Assembly (NCBI RefSeq): GCF_964355755.1
Contig: NC_092677.1
Location: 26,070,101 to 26,134,100 of the forward strand
From: Antedon mediterranea
Taxonomy: Eukaryota; Echinodermata; Crinoidea; Comatulida; Antedonidae
Direction: 5' to 3'
DNA: 64,000 nucleotides
In this document: positions 46,978 through 57,668 of the stretch, piece after piece
Numbering within the stretch: the first letter of the stretch is position 1
Layout of the letters: every line of letters begins with the position of its first letter
Translations under genes and position numbers: made by a program
The notes under the pieces: model-generated
Told to the model about the DNA's origin: nothing
The model's input: only the letters and a program-made list of their open reading frames with translations
The model's database searches: none

Positions 46978-47082
46978 TAAGCTTGATCCCCACTCCAGGG
47001 CATAGACGCAGCTTGAAAAATCCATCGCTTGTGATTGGTCAAATTACTTATTACGTTGCGCTTACGTTCGAACCAAACTTTA
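46978..47082. mobile_element. Family B1 remnant (internally deleted)
   Basis: Left TTAAGCTTGATCCCCACTCC, middle CCATCGCTTGTGATTGGTCA, right GTTCGAACCAAACTTTA. Confidence 0.7.
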
Positions 47083-47103
47083 GGATACGAACTTCAAGGA
47101 ACT

Positions 47104-47245
47104 TAACGCTCTGTCTACACTATCAAATGTTATGTGACAAAAGAAATGTGATGTGTCCATATATGGACATATGTAATATCACTACCATATTTGAGATATT
47201 ACTACCGTATTTGGGTACATCACACTTTTTTTGTCAAACTAGTTT
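47104..47245. mobile_element. Family A element, copy 10
   Basis: Left end CGCTCTGTCTACACTATCAA is intact; the right arm ends TTGTCAAACTAGTTT without the last ~20 bp. It is inverted relative to copy 11 and stops 13 bp from exon a. Confidence 0.88.
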
Positions 47246-47257
47246 AGTAAAACTTAC

Positions 47258-47444
47258 TTAAAGTAATATGTACCGTTGTCAGTCATTCCAAGGAACGGTA
47301 TTGTATACGTCATCATCCAGATGTAGCCTCCACCGCAGTCGAAGTATGGTGGACTCCAATGGCCGTCTTCATAATTCACCATAATGTACTCGTCAAAGTA
47401 CGTTTCTTGGTGTTCTGTGGCGTTCAGACGAAGAGCAAACTCAA
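47258..47444 (-). CDS. GPR158/179-like receptor, exon a (Cache region, partial)
   Basis: First receptor exon I can see; the true 5' exons are missing. 187 nt, acceptor GTATTTTAG, donor GTAAGT. It reads EFALRLNATEHQETYF, then GHWSPPYFDCGG and the hydrophobic YIWMMTYTIPFLG. WSPPY-x-(E/D)-C is a hallmark of the extracellular Cache domain of GPR158/GPR179. In human GPR158, glycine is held by Tyr269, Glu271 and Asp307 (from memory of published structures). The aligned residues here are Tyr (47344-47346) and Asp in place of Glu (47338-47340). NAT and NGT are possible glycosylation sites. The exon starts with two bases of a split codon, so the preceding exon ends in phase 1. Family A elements lie 13 bp and 42 bp from its two edges. 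Confidence 0.9.
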
Positions 47445-47485
47445 CTAAAATACAATGAATAGCATTGTGAGACGCCTTGTAGATG

Positions 47486-47673
47486 TTAAGCTCTGTCTAC
47501 ACTATCAAACTAGTTAGATAAAAAAAGTGTGATATGCCCAAATATGGTAGTGGTATACCAAATATGGTAGTGATATTCCCAAATTATAGTAGTGATATGA
47601 CATCATCATGTTCTTTAATGGGCACATCACATTTTTTTGTCACATAAAGTTTGATAGTGTAGACAGAGCTTTA
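47486..47673. mobile_element. Family A element, copy 11
   Basis: Ends TTAAGCTCTGTCTACACTAT and TTGATAGTGTAGACAGAGCT. Begins 42 bp upstream of exon a's acceptor. Confidence 0.92.
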
Positions 47674-47909
47674 CACACAGTAAAAGTCCATAGGTTTCAA
47701 ATACATCTGCACAGCAAACTTAACCGAATGTTTGTCTGAAGTTTCCTAGTTTAGATTTTTACAAACTTCGTTTTTCTGCCGAGGTTTGTCACAAAAGCAA
47801 ACATTTGTGGTGGTAAACAATAAAGAGAAAAAACAAAAAGTTTTCTAAAGTTTGTTTGTGCAAATAGTAGGCCTACAAACTGCAGAATATACTATAGTTA
47901 CACCCTTTT

Positions 47910-48370
47910 TGCCAAAAGTTTGCTGAGGATTATGAAGCCTCTCAAGTCTGTACATGAGTATGGTACGCGGAAGAAGAGTGATTTTCGTATTCCTCTAAAA
48001 AGAACAAATATAGGACAGAGAAGTATTGCCTATGGCAAATATTTTGAACCGTTTACCTGAAAACATAAAATCGGAAAATTTAAAAAGGAAATACAACAAC
48101 TATTAATAAATAAATACTCATTCATGTAGAGTTCACTTTTGTTACTTTTACTTTTATTTCTATTTGTACTTTTATTGTTTTATTTGCTAATTAGATATCT
48201 GTATTATAGGGTAATGCGTTTAAGAGCTTCGGCTCATTGCATACCCGTTTTGTATCAAATACGTTTTCCGTTCATTATGATTTAATGATTAAACTTATAG
48301 AAATATTCTTGTAAAAAAAATACTGTATATATATATATATATTCTGTTGATACAAATAAATGGTACGTAT
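47910..48370 (+). pseudogene. Non-LTR retrotransposon 3' end (frameshifted)
   Basis: Frames give DFRIPLKRTNIGQRSIAYG, then after a shift ILNRLPENIKS, the usual C-terminal part of a LINE reverse transcriptase ORF, followed by a T-rich tail. Confidence 0.6.
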
Positions 48371-48402
48371 AAGTACCGCGAATGATGATGATGAAATCAA
48401 AC

Positions 48403-48616
48403 GCGAATGCCAATATTACAAACGCGAATGCCAATATTACAAACGCGTCTGCCAATATTACAAACGCGTCTGCTAATAATTTCAAACGCGTCTGCCAATA
48501 TTACAAACAAGTCTGCCAATATTACAAACGCTCTGCCAATATTACAAACAAGTCTGCTAATGTTACAAACGCGTCTGCCAATATTACAAACGCGTCTGCC
48601 AATATTACAAACGCGT
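48403..48616. repeat. 21-bp minisatellite, about 10 units
   Basis: Units of CAAACGCGTCTGCCAATATTA with small variants. The length is a multiple of three, so all frames stay open and give false ORFs. There are no unique spacers, so it is not a CRISPR array. Confidence 0.95.
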
Positions 48617-48619
48617 TAT

Positions 48620-50119
48620 GACTATTACTACATTACGTTATTAAGTATCGTATCTTTTTACATACATTTACGAATGAAATTTAATTCCATTATTTACATT
48701 CAAACATTAACGCACCATAAATTGATTAGCAATTTCCATCAAGGAATGGAATTACGATTTTCTAATATATACATTTTTAATTTCCTGTCGCCTCTATTTT
48801 CAAGTCATAATGAAATAGTAGGCTATCTGATGATTTCTCAAAGAATTGCACATTATTCGTAAAGTAATACTGTAATACGAAATTTAATCATCTTTGCAGG
48901 GATTCTGAGAATGATTATTAATTAAGGCAATTGGTATTTACAGTAAATGTATTATGTCAACATGTAGGCCTAAGGTCACACAAAGAAAAAGTAGGCCTAT
49001 GTGACCAGTGTCGTCAATGCATATCAAGTGAATCACAGTAACCATCGGCTGGGGTGGGAGGAGGTGGGTGGTCGGCAGGGGTTTTGAAGTGTCATCTGGG
49101 TGTTTTCTCTAATAACACAAGCTAGTGTTATCAACTTGTGCACGCGCTCATCATCATTCGTGACTGACGAAAAGTTTTTATTTAATTGATAAAAAACTAA
49201 ATATCATTCTCAGAAAGTTCCTTACTTTAAGCTAGATAAACATTGTTATTCTAGATAAATTGCTTTGACGACAAATGTCTTGAGGCGACAAATATCCCTA
49301 CGCGAGGAAAATGGCTTGAGGAGGCAAGCAATAGGCCTACGCAAACAATCTGTAACATATTCCACCTGCCACTAAAGTAGTGACTTTTATTTATTGATAC
49401 TTTTCATACACATCACATTATTGTTTGCCTTTCATGCTAATAATTTCCTTTTTAAAATGCAGTTTTCTCTGTGTATATAGTCGCTGGAAATGTGCTGCGA
49501 CGTTCGGGACATTTGTTATATCTGTCGACAATAATGAACTGTGTTGTCAAAAACAGGAAAAAACAAATTGTAAAAAGTGATGAATGTTTGAAAAATAGAA
49601 AAACGTTAAAAAGGAATGATGAATTGAACAAAAATGACATTTTTTTTAAAGCTAGTATTGTCGTTTCACGAGTGGAATGGTCAACCAGTCGGATATTGTA
49701 AAGATTAAGGGCAGTCTTACGAAAAATGAGTAATGGGGAATATAGTGAAGTTTAAACTCTTCTTGTCCTGTATTCACCTGCTGTAGGCCGGTAGAGGCTG
49801 GTAGGCCTACATAATGAATGTAGCCTTTTCGGATGAAGCATGACAGAAGTTGACTTGATTACAATATCAAATATCACTAATAGCGATATCAATTTCATAA
49901 ATTTACATACACATCAAATATAATCGACTTATTAGATTGATTTAGAATAAGAAAAAGTAGTACACGTCAGGAGTTATGATACTGCTTAAATATGGGGCGC
50001 CGTGCCGTAATTATGTATGTTCCATACGGCTCCCCGTACTATATAATAAAACGTTAAAGGATATTTCTCGGGTTTAAAGATCGTTCCTCATCTATATGAC
50101 GTCACGTGAGTTGATCAGC
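48620..50119. other. No gene supported
   Basis: AT-rich. A 76-codon + strand ORF (49471-49701) follows a TGCAG but has no family resemblance, so it is not called. Confidence 0.4.
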
Positions 50120-50163
50120 CATTACTTGCGGCGCGCTTACGTTCAATTGGTAACCATGCTTTA
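50120..50163. mobile_element. Family B right-end remnant
   Basis: GGCGCGCTTACGTTCAATTG then GTAACCATGCTTTA; weak. Confidence 0.5.
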
Positions 50164-50207
50164 TACTACTATGTTTAATTTTAAAAATATATAGTTTCAT
50201 GAAAACA

Positions 50208-50455
50208 TTTTTTTTGTGTGTGAATATGCCATTTTAAAATCACACTTTAACTAAAAACTTTTACAAAAAGTCCATTCATTTCAAGCAAAAAAAAAAACAA
50301 ACAGATATTTGGTGTTTGGTTACTTTAACCGTTATTTTATCTTTTTATAAATGAAACCATTATGATTTTATTTTTTTTTTTTACCGAAGTGAATAAGTTT
50401 TAAAAATTTGAAACTGCAAACTAAGTCTGACCTTTTTCATTCAACAATAAAAAAA
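50208..50455. mobile_element. Family C remnant
   Basis: ATATGCCATTTTAAAATCAC, TTTAACCGTTATTTTATC and CCGAAGTGAATAAG match the family's middle; both ends decayed. Confidence 0.65.
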
Positions 50456-50894
50456 AAAATTATTATAATGTTATAATATTTAACAATAGAAATTCTAAAC
50501 CATATAAATTTACTTTAATAACTCTTCTTCAAGAATTTTCTAATAAAACCAATCGATTATTATTTCCGGAATGATATATATATATATATTTTTTTAATTT
50601 TTTATTAATATAGTACTGTAATCGCATTTCAGACTGTAATTTAGCTGTTTTGATAACACAATAACACAGAATAGTGACAATGTATTATGTAGTATATTAA
50701 AACTCTTAGTTCATAGATGAACGCCGCAAAAGTTACACGCACAAAATGCTCTTAGGTCAGCTATCTTACGCGGAAGCTGTACACGTACATCAAAGCTGCG
50801 TTAACGCACCTGTATGTACTAACAATTCTGCGTTATAAAATATCTTCGTAATAAAAAATAAATTATGCACAATAAAACCACAAAGAGACACTTA

Positions 50895-51066
50895 ATAGTG
50901 ATATGAAACACGCTCGTACAAACATTAATAATCATTGTGTTTTTACACGCGCGCGTACAAACATTGATAATCATATTTTACACGCGCGCGTAAAACATTG
51001 ATAATCATGTTTTTAGACGCGCGCTACAAACATAGATAATCATGTTTTACACGCGCGCGTACAAAC
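50895..51066. repeat. Tandem array with ACACGCGCGCGTA, part 1
   Basis: Five units of about 33 bp: CAAACATTGATAATCAT then TTTTACACGCGCGCGTA. Confidence 0.92.
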
Positions 51067-51354
51067 TGTAATGTAGTGATATAGATTTATAATTGAAAAA
51101 TCAACCTTAGTATCACATTTCGATTGGGTACACGAATTTGCCCCAGAAAGGTCCAGTGAAGAGATTGTCCAGATGTTTTAATGTCCATTAGTCCATAATT
51201 AAACCCAAAAGAAGAGTTAATTTGACCTTATGACCGTTCACATCATAAAACTACTAGATATTGACAGTTTTAAGCAGAGATTCGACAGAGCCAATTCATC
51301 ATTGTAACCCCCCCCTCCCCCCAGATAAAATCAATCACTTCCATCCAAACGTAC

Positions 51355-51463
51355 CTGGACAGACTTAGGACCAATCATTAAGCTCACAGACGATGTAATG
51401 ACATATGCTAATGAACAGAAGGCGGTATACACGTCATAGACACTTCTTCGAAGAAGATTCATT
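51355..51463 (-). CDS. Candidate orphan exon with one membrane or signal segment
   Basis: An open frame on the - strand ends at a good donor (CAG|GTACGT). From an ATG it reads MNLLRRSVYDVYTAFCSLAY and VITSSVSLMIGPKSVQ. It could be a signal-peptide first exon, perhaps of the receptor further along the same strand, or a TM7 fragment of another class C receptor (AF-x-SLA-x-V-x(2)-S then PK resembles GABA-B receptors). Only about 43 codons are open, no good acceptor is seen, and a LINE tail begins immediately beside the ATG. It could be chance. Confidence 0.25.
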
Positions 51464-51464
51464 T

Positions 51465-51665
51465 TTATTCATTTATTCATTTATTTATTTATTGCACTTT
51501 ACAAATATATAAATATAAAGTGGAGGAGCCTAAAAGAAAGCAAAGCTTGTGGTGAATAGGCTCCTCAAAACAAAACAAAAAAAAAATAAAATAAAATAAC
51601 ACAATTAGAAACTAAAAAAACAAACAATTTAACTAATATCTTTTCTTTAACACATAAGTTAAACA
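51465..51665 (-). mobile_element. LINE 3' tail on the - strand
   Basis: On the - strand GAGGAGCCTATTCACCAC, GCTCCTCCACTTTATATTTA and a (TAAA/TGAA)n end near 51465-51493. Coding part absent or unrecognised. Confidence 0.55.
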
Positions 51666-51929
51666 TGTTTAAAACTAAAAAAACAAGTAAAAAAAAAGAT
51701 TATATAAATTTTCTTCGAAAACACACCTCACAGACACTTCTTGGAGCACACACCTTACCGACACTTCCTCAGAAGCACATCTACAGCCACACCTCACTTC
51801 CAGCATCACTTACCTTGGTCCTGTTTCTTCATAATTATATCGTATTGTGTATTATAACGTATTATTGAATAAACAACTGTGATATTAAATCAACCAAGCG
51901 AGTAGAGTCTTTAATACAGTAAAACCTCC

Positions 51930-52105
51930 ACACATTATTACAAAATATTAATAATCATTATATGGTACACGCGCGCGTAAAAAAATTGATAATCATTATG
52001 TTTTACACGCGCGCGTAAAAACATTGATAATCATTATATTTTTACACGCGCGCGTACAAACTTTGATAATCAGTTTATTTTTACACGCGCGCGTACAAAC
52101 ATTTA
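51930..52105. repeat. Tandem array with ACACGCGCGCGTA, part 2
   Basis: Four to five units with the same sequence and orientation as 50895-51066, about 0.9 kb away. Possibly one array split by later insertions. Confidence 0.9.
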
Positions 52106-52421
52106 CAATGTATGAAATCAGTGACAATATTGATCTTATTAAAGGATGTTCATGTAACGAGATTTGTAATCCTATATAGATTTGAAGAACAAAAACAGAA
52201 TACAATTGTTTTAAAAAGAATCACCGTATGGCGTATGCATTGATGTAAATAAATAAGAACATAATATTATCTCATACTATAATTGAAATTGAAATGAAAC
52301 GCCGTTAGGTTTTTTTCTTTTTTTGCAACTTTCAGCAGCTTTTGTTTAATATTGTAAACATTATTATAATAATCGTAAGTATCAGTTGCTGGTATCATCT
52401 TTGACATGCGCAGAGACGATC

Positions 52422-52772
52422 TTAAAGATGTATTGTCCCCTAAAAACATGAAAAATGAAGATTAATTAAATCAGACTTTGAATAGGTTATTTTGTAGTTT
52501 TAATAAAGTTAATCACTTCCGTAGAAAAAAAACCGAAAAAAATGATCTTTTCACTTATTAAATAACATAATAAATGGTTAAATTCAACCAAAAATCTATT
52601 GGCTGGCAGCCAATTTGACCATTTTTGCATTAAATTCCAGTTTTTTCAGGTAAATATTTTTTTTCCCCATTCAATTTTTGGTCGAAGTCAATAACTATTA
52701 TGTGACATTAAAATGGTATATTAAAAAAAAAAAATGTAAAATTATTTGTCAGGAGGACAATACATCTTTAAG
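52422..52772. mobile_element. Family C element, copy 8 (best preserved)
   Basis: TTAAAGATGTATTGTCCCCT to AGGACAATACATCTTTAA. The centre has ATTGGCTGGCAGCCAAT. Flanks on both sides contain TTGACATGCGCAGA(GA)CGATC, so it sits between two copies of a ~45-bp tandem duplication. Confidence 0.93.
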
Positions 52773-53129
52773 TATCCATTGTTGTGTCACCTTTGACATG
52801 CGCAGACGATCATAACTATCTATCGCATTATAGAAAAGTGGAAGATGTAAATCCTTTTTTTTTTGTTTGAAAAGAAGATAATTCGACATCACACTGTAAC
52901 AACATTTTAACCTTGAATATGCAGTAATGTGCGAACTGTAATTAATTCCACGATACCTTTGTGAAATTGACAATCAATAGAAGCTAATAGGTGCAGTAAA
53001 CCTGAAACAAATTTTCAACAAAAGGCATTTTCCCTCAGGTTAAAAAGAATCTGTTTTACATGAGTCTCAAATGAGAGATCTGGGTGATTTTTGAATACCA
53101 CTGCACACTGGTCGCTCTAATTGAAGATC

Positions 53130-53790
53130 CATGCTAAAAAAAATGGGATGAAACGACCATCAACAAACCATGGAGTTATAATCTATTTTTATACCTCCAT
53201 GAACAAACAAACAAGCATCAAGATGATGAGACGGGACCTTCATCTTCCTCAACCTAAACTAACTAAAATGAAACTTAACATTCGCTATAGTGGTTCTAAA
53301 CTATTCAATAATCTACCTCCCGAAATTTCATCATCGTCTTCTAGCAAAATGTTCTCTTTTAAACTTAAAGAATATCTTATTTCAAATTATAACTAATTGT
53401 TTTCTCTATTTTGTAATATTTTTTTTAACTTTAGAAACTTTTTCGAAATTGCTTCCTTTTCTGTTGGTGTGTGTGTGTGTGTCTGTTGATCTTTTTGTGT
53501 ATGTGTAGTTATATGTTTACATTTATATATACAAGTATATAATCTTCTTACATGGCTTCCCAACATACAAGTTGCAATTGGATTTTTGTTTCCAATTGAT
53601 CGATACTTTCTTGGGTTTTTTTGCCTCTTTCATTTTGTATATAACTGAATCATCTTTTTATACAATATGATTTACTGTATTATATCTCTAAAAAAAAAAA
53701 ATATTTATTTATAAAATATCAGAAATTATAATGTTTTTTTACTCAAATATGAAAGAAAGAAATAAATGTTTATTTGAATTTGAATTTGAA
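53130..53790 (+). pseudogene. Non-LTR retrotransposon 3' end
   Basis: RRDLHLPQPKLTKMKLNIRY, SGSKLFNNLPPEI and SFKLKEYLIS form the C-terminus of a LINE reverse transcriptase ORF (stop at 53394-53396). The 3' tail ends in repeated GAATTT near 53790. Confidence 0.7.
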
Positions 53791-54886
53791 AAAATGAGGA
53801 AGAGGCCTTCGTGATGAATATTGACTAATTGATATTCGTTCGCGACAGACGTCTGCAATCATTATCATACAACATCTCAAGTATGAATAAATCGTTAGCT
53901 AGTCCTACTGTGTATTTTGCCTTTTGCGCGGGAAAATCCCAATAACGTTTGCGCGTGGCAGGCAATAATAAATAGCTACAGGAATGTGTTTTCGTCAGCC
54001 TATAATGGAATCTACAGCCTGTAAAAATAGTGTTTAGATCTTAAACATGTATTTTGTTTTGCTTTTTCCACACGTTTAATCTTATACATGTTTATATATG
54101 AACATGTTTAGGTTCTAAATACATTCTAAACATGTAGTAGTCTGTAGGCCTATTCAACTCAATACATCATCAGTGTTGATTGTTAAACATGTGGAGCAAT
54201 ATAAAGACACGTTTAGTTTTAAATGTGTTTAATTTGCCATGTGTGGAGCTCATGTGTGAAGCTTTTTCCCGCCACAGTAAATTATATGCACGCAACGCTA
54301 AACACGTACCTAAACATGTTGACTGAACATAATAGTGACATGTTGACTGAACATATTAGTGACATGTTGACTGCTAATCGAGTGAAGGAAAACAACATGT
54401 AGATATAAACACGTTTAGGTTTTAAAAACGCTAAACATGTAACTCGTGTTTAAAAGCTAAACGTGTGGAAAAAGTGGGTATACAAAATAGGTGTTTAAGA
54501 TCTAAACATTTTTGACAGTGCATGAGGCATGCCAGGCAATGATGAATGATATTTCTGTTAGGCATACAAACTATGCCTAAAACAACATGAGCAATAACCA
54601 ACAAGATAGCGTGCAAATAAACAATGGTTATGTATATTTTATTAACTAAGGATTACCATTGTGAGCGGATGTTTTAATAATGAACGCGTCACAGCCACTT
54701 AATTACTTTACTTTTATACACCTTCTGTCTACTAATGGTTGAGCGAATTAATATGTATTACAAAAAGTACACTAACATCGTTTAGCATTCATATACGTGT
54801 ATGCTTCGTGGCAATACTAACTTACTTATTTCTCTACATTCTTAAGAAAAAGAAGCGATATTAACATTTATATCTAAAACGTTTTC
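53791..54886. other. Intergenic; dispersed TAAACATGT motifs
   Basis: About a dozen near-palindromic AAACATGTTTA or CTAAACATGT motifs lie between about 54040 and 54510, with a short tandem (ACATGTTGACTGAACAT) at 54315-54375. No gene. Confidence 0.6.
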
Positions 54887-55071
54887 TAAAGCTTGGTTCC
54901 CACTAGAACGTAACGCAAGGACGTAAACGCAACGCAAGCGTTTTAACCAATGACAAGCGAAGTTATAGACAGTTAGCAATCACAAGCGAATAAGCCATCG
55001 CTTGTGATTGGTCAATTCACTTGCGTTGCGTTACGTCCTTGTGTTGCGTCGCTAGTGGGAACCACGCTTTA
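54887..55071. mobile_element. Family B1 element, copy 5
   Basis: Ends TAAAGCTTGGTTCCCACTAG and CTAGTGGGAACCACGCTTTA. Nearly identical to the copies at 55247, 57665 and 63294. Confidence 0.95.
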
Positions 55072-55246
55072 CCAGCAATACACGCGTCTCTACGGTAATA
55101 TACTCAAAATTCTTAGTTCTCTCAATAGCCGTAAGGCTGTTTGATCTCAATCCTGAACCGTACGTACATTCAGTGGCAATCAGCGGCGTAACAGCTATGA
55201 GCGCTCACTGGCTAAGCCCAGGGGCCCCGGAGCTTATGGAGGCCCC

Positions 55247-55431
55247 TAAAGCTTGGTTCCCACTAGAACGTAACGCAAGGACGTAAACGCAACGCAAGCG
55301 TTTTAACCAATGACAAGCGAAGTTATAGACAGTTAGCAATCACAAGCGAATAAGCCATCGCTTGTGATTAGTCAATTCACTTGCGTTGCGTTTACGTCCT
55401 TGCGTTACGTTCTAGTGGGAACCAAGCTTTA
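55247..55431. mobile_element. Family B1 element, copy 6 (inside the hAT MITE)
   Basis: Ends TAAAGCTTGGTTCCCACTAG and CTAGTGGGAACCAAGCTTTA. Confidence 0.95.
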
Positions 55432-55813
55432 AAATTGGTTCCCACTAGCGTCGCAACGTAACGCAATCTACTCAACGTAAAGCGTGGTTCCCACTAGCGA
55501 CACAACGTAAGATAATGCCCTTCCCATAATTGTGTTTGCCCCCGCCTGCGTAAAATCAAATCTACGATATGTGCAGCACTGTTGCGTCGTCGGTTCCCAC
55601 TTGTGATTATGCAATAGAGCTCCTTGCGTCAATACGTCGTTGCGTTCTGTCCTAGTGGGAACCACGCTTTAGCAAATGCCTTTCTTCCCAATAATCATTA
55701 CGTTTTCCCCCGCCTGCGTGAAATCAAATCTACGATGTCTGCAGCACCATTGCGTCGTCGGTTCCCACTGTCGATACGTCGCGGCGTTGCGTTCTAATGG
55801 GAAACACGCTTAA
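55432..55813. mobile_element. Family B2 element, outer copy, interrupted
   Basis: Left part AATTGGTTCCCACTAGCGTC to CTACTCAACG (55432-55478). It resumes at GCAAATGCCTTTCTTCCC (55672) and ends CTAATGGGAAACACGCTTA. Confidence 0.88.
55478..55672. mobile_element. Family B2 element, inner copy nested in the outer one
   Basis: Ends TAAAGCGTGGTTCCCACTAG and CTAGTGGGAACCACGCTTTA. Confidence 0.9.
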
Positions 55814-56757
55814 GCAGTACCCAGAGGAAAAAACAAGCATTAAAATATTTAGAAAACGGCTAAAAACGCATAAGGCCTCCAGCGTTGGAGGGCGGCGGCC
55901 ACTTCAGGCTTCTGCGTTACGTCACTGGTGGCAATTACCCCGACCCCTAGTGCAAAATGAAAGGAATGAATCTAGTGTCTTTTAATCTGTTTTATTTTAG
56001 ATTGATTGACAAGAGGGTGTGACTAGGGCCCGCGCTCCGACAATTATGGTAATTTGTTGGAGCTGACGACAATACATACTTTACGGTTTTAATTTGAAAT
56101 GTTACACACTATCGTGTTTGACCCCGCAAGCAGAGCTAACAGTTTCAACGCGTTTTTGTTTAGTAATTGGTAAATAAAATCGCTGTTGGAAATTGAAGAA
56201 AAATTCTATAGCCTTATATGTATTATAATAATAATAGGAATCTGTAATTTGATTGTAGCCCCGTGTGGTGTGATGTGATTAAAAAGTGAAACATATCTCC
56301 AGGAAACATGAGTGTAGAATTATATGAATGATTGATTCCAACTTAACGGATGATCTTTAACACAGTATAAATATTACGTTTATACAGTGTCAGATGGTTG
56401 GTCGACAGGCAATTCTAATCTTGTTCGACAAATCTTCATTCGAAATACAGTTTCAAATCTTATCTCGATCTTTATCTGAATTGTCCAATCATGTTTTAAG
56501 AGATGACAGCGTGTATGGTGTGCTGATTGAAATCCTTTAGTCCGTATTGTTTATACTGTATCAAGAGGAACATAACGTTTTGCACGCCGTACTCGTATTT
56601 ATGTCAAATCACGTGTCATAAAGCTTCACGCGCGCCCACAAAACGCATTCATCATTTTCTTTTTTTTATCGACAACTTCTCAATATAATGTAATAATAGT
56701 GACCCATCATCCTTAAAGTAGAGTGATGGACATACAGACAGACCGAACAATGTATAT

Positions 56758-56917
56758 TTAAGATTGGTTCCGACTATAAGACGTAACGCAATGACGTAAG
56801 CGAATCCAAACACAAGCGGTGGATTATTCAAACTGTCGCTTGTGATTGGTCAATTTGGTTGCGTTGCCGCTTACGTCCGGTCCTTGCGTTGCGTTCTATA
56901 GTGGGAACCAAGTTTTA
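56758..56917. mobile_element. Family B1 element, copy 7 (diverged)
   Basis: Ends TTAAGATTGGTTCCGACTAT and TATAGTGGGAACCAAGTTTT. Confidence 0.85.
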
Positions 56918-56977
56918 CAATATTATAAACTAGGGCTTAAATGGCCGAAGTGGTTTTTATGGGTTTGATTAGAAAGT

Positions 56978-57075
56978 TTCAGTGGCGTAACGCAGATGCC
57001 CAAGACCCCTGTTATAGGAGTGGCCCTCCAACGCTAGTGGTTCGACATAATTGTAATGCCTGTTTTTCCACTGGT
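56978..57075. mobile_element. hAT-type fragment
   Basis: CAGTGGCGTAACGCAGATGC at one end, followed by CCTGTTATAGGAGTGGCCCT. The far end is unclear. Confidence 0.5.
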
Positions 57076-57453
57076 TAATTTAACTCTTTTTCATTCAAAC
57101 AAGAAACAGGTTATACATTATACGTTTACCAGGTGTTATTCAAATCCTCAGTATGTCTACTTTGTCTAGAATATTGAAAGTACAGTACATTACTGAGAGC
57201 CGTTATTGATTCAATTTGCTCGTGTGAATGCTATCTATGGTGAGTGGTAAGTGGTAACGCCAGTGGAATCCTCATCATATTTCTCACACACCTGTCTTTC
57301 TTCAGCTGTGTTTTAATCCACAGTTTGATGTGAGCTTTAGCAGTTTCTGCCACCTGTAACGTCACCCTTCACCTCCGATGCTGAGTTTACACCGGTAGCT
57401 TACGTAAGTGTACCGTTTCGTTCATTGAACCGTTGTGAATTGTAGGCTAGGCC

Positions 57454-57668
57454 TAAAGCTTGGTTCTCACTAGCGACGCAACGTAACGCAATCTACGCAA
57501 CGTAAAAAAATTCCCTTCCAATCACTGTGTTTTCCCCCGCCTGCGTGAAATCAAACCTGCGATGTCTGCAGCACTAATTTGCGTCGTCGGTTCCCATTTG
57601 TGATTACGCAATGCGGCACTTTGCGTCAATACGTCGCTGCGTTGCGTCCTAGTGGATACCACGCTTTA
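57454..57668. mobile_element. Family B2 element, copy 7
   Basis: Ends TAAAGCTTGGTTCTCACTAG and CTAGTGGATACCACGCTTTA. Its right edge is shared with the next element. Confidence 0.92.

Larger units (their letters stand above)
55181..55927. mobile_element. hAT MITE with perfect 8-bp target duplication, filled with family B copies
   Basis: Starts CAGCGGCGTAACAGCTATGA and ends TGCGTTACGTCACTG. GTGGCAAT lies on both sides (55173-55180, 55928-55935). Without the inserted 55247-55813 it matches 39430-39603 from end to end, proving the B elements entered later. Confidence 0.93.

Noticed and set aside
48382-48862. Overlapping ORFs rich in NANITNA or PILQTR repeats
   Set aside because: Frame artefacts of the 21-bp minisatellite. 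There are no unique spacers either, so it is not a CRISPR array.
51065-51235. Open frames on the - strand (for example LDNLFTGPFWGKFVYPI)
   Set aside because: Two different frames are open over the same bases and no acceptor fits, so chance is the simpler explanation.
57298-57360. Possible 62-nt exon (VAETAKAHIKLWIKTQLKKD) on the - strand
   Set aside because: It has AG and GT edges, but no pyrimidine tract, no recognisable family, no partner exon, and an open frame of chance length.
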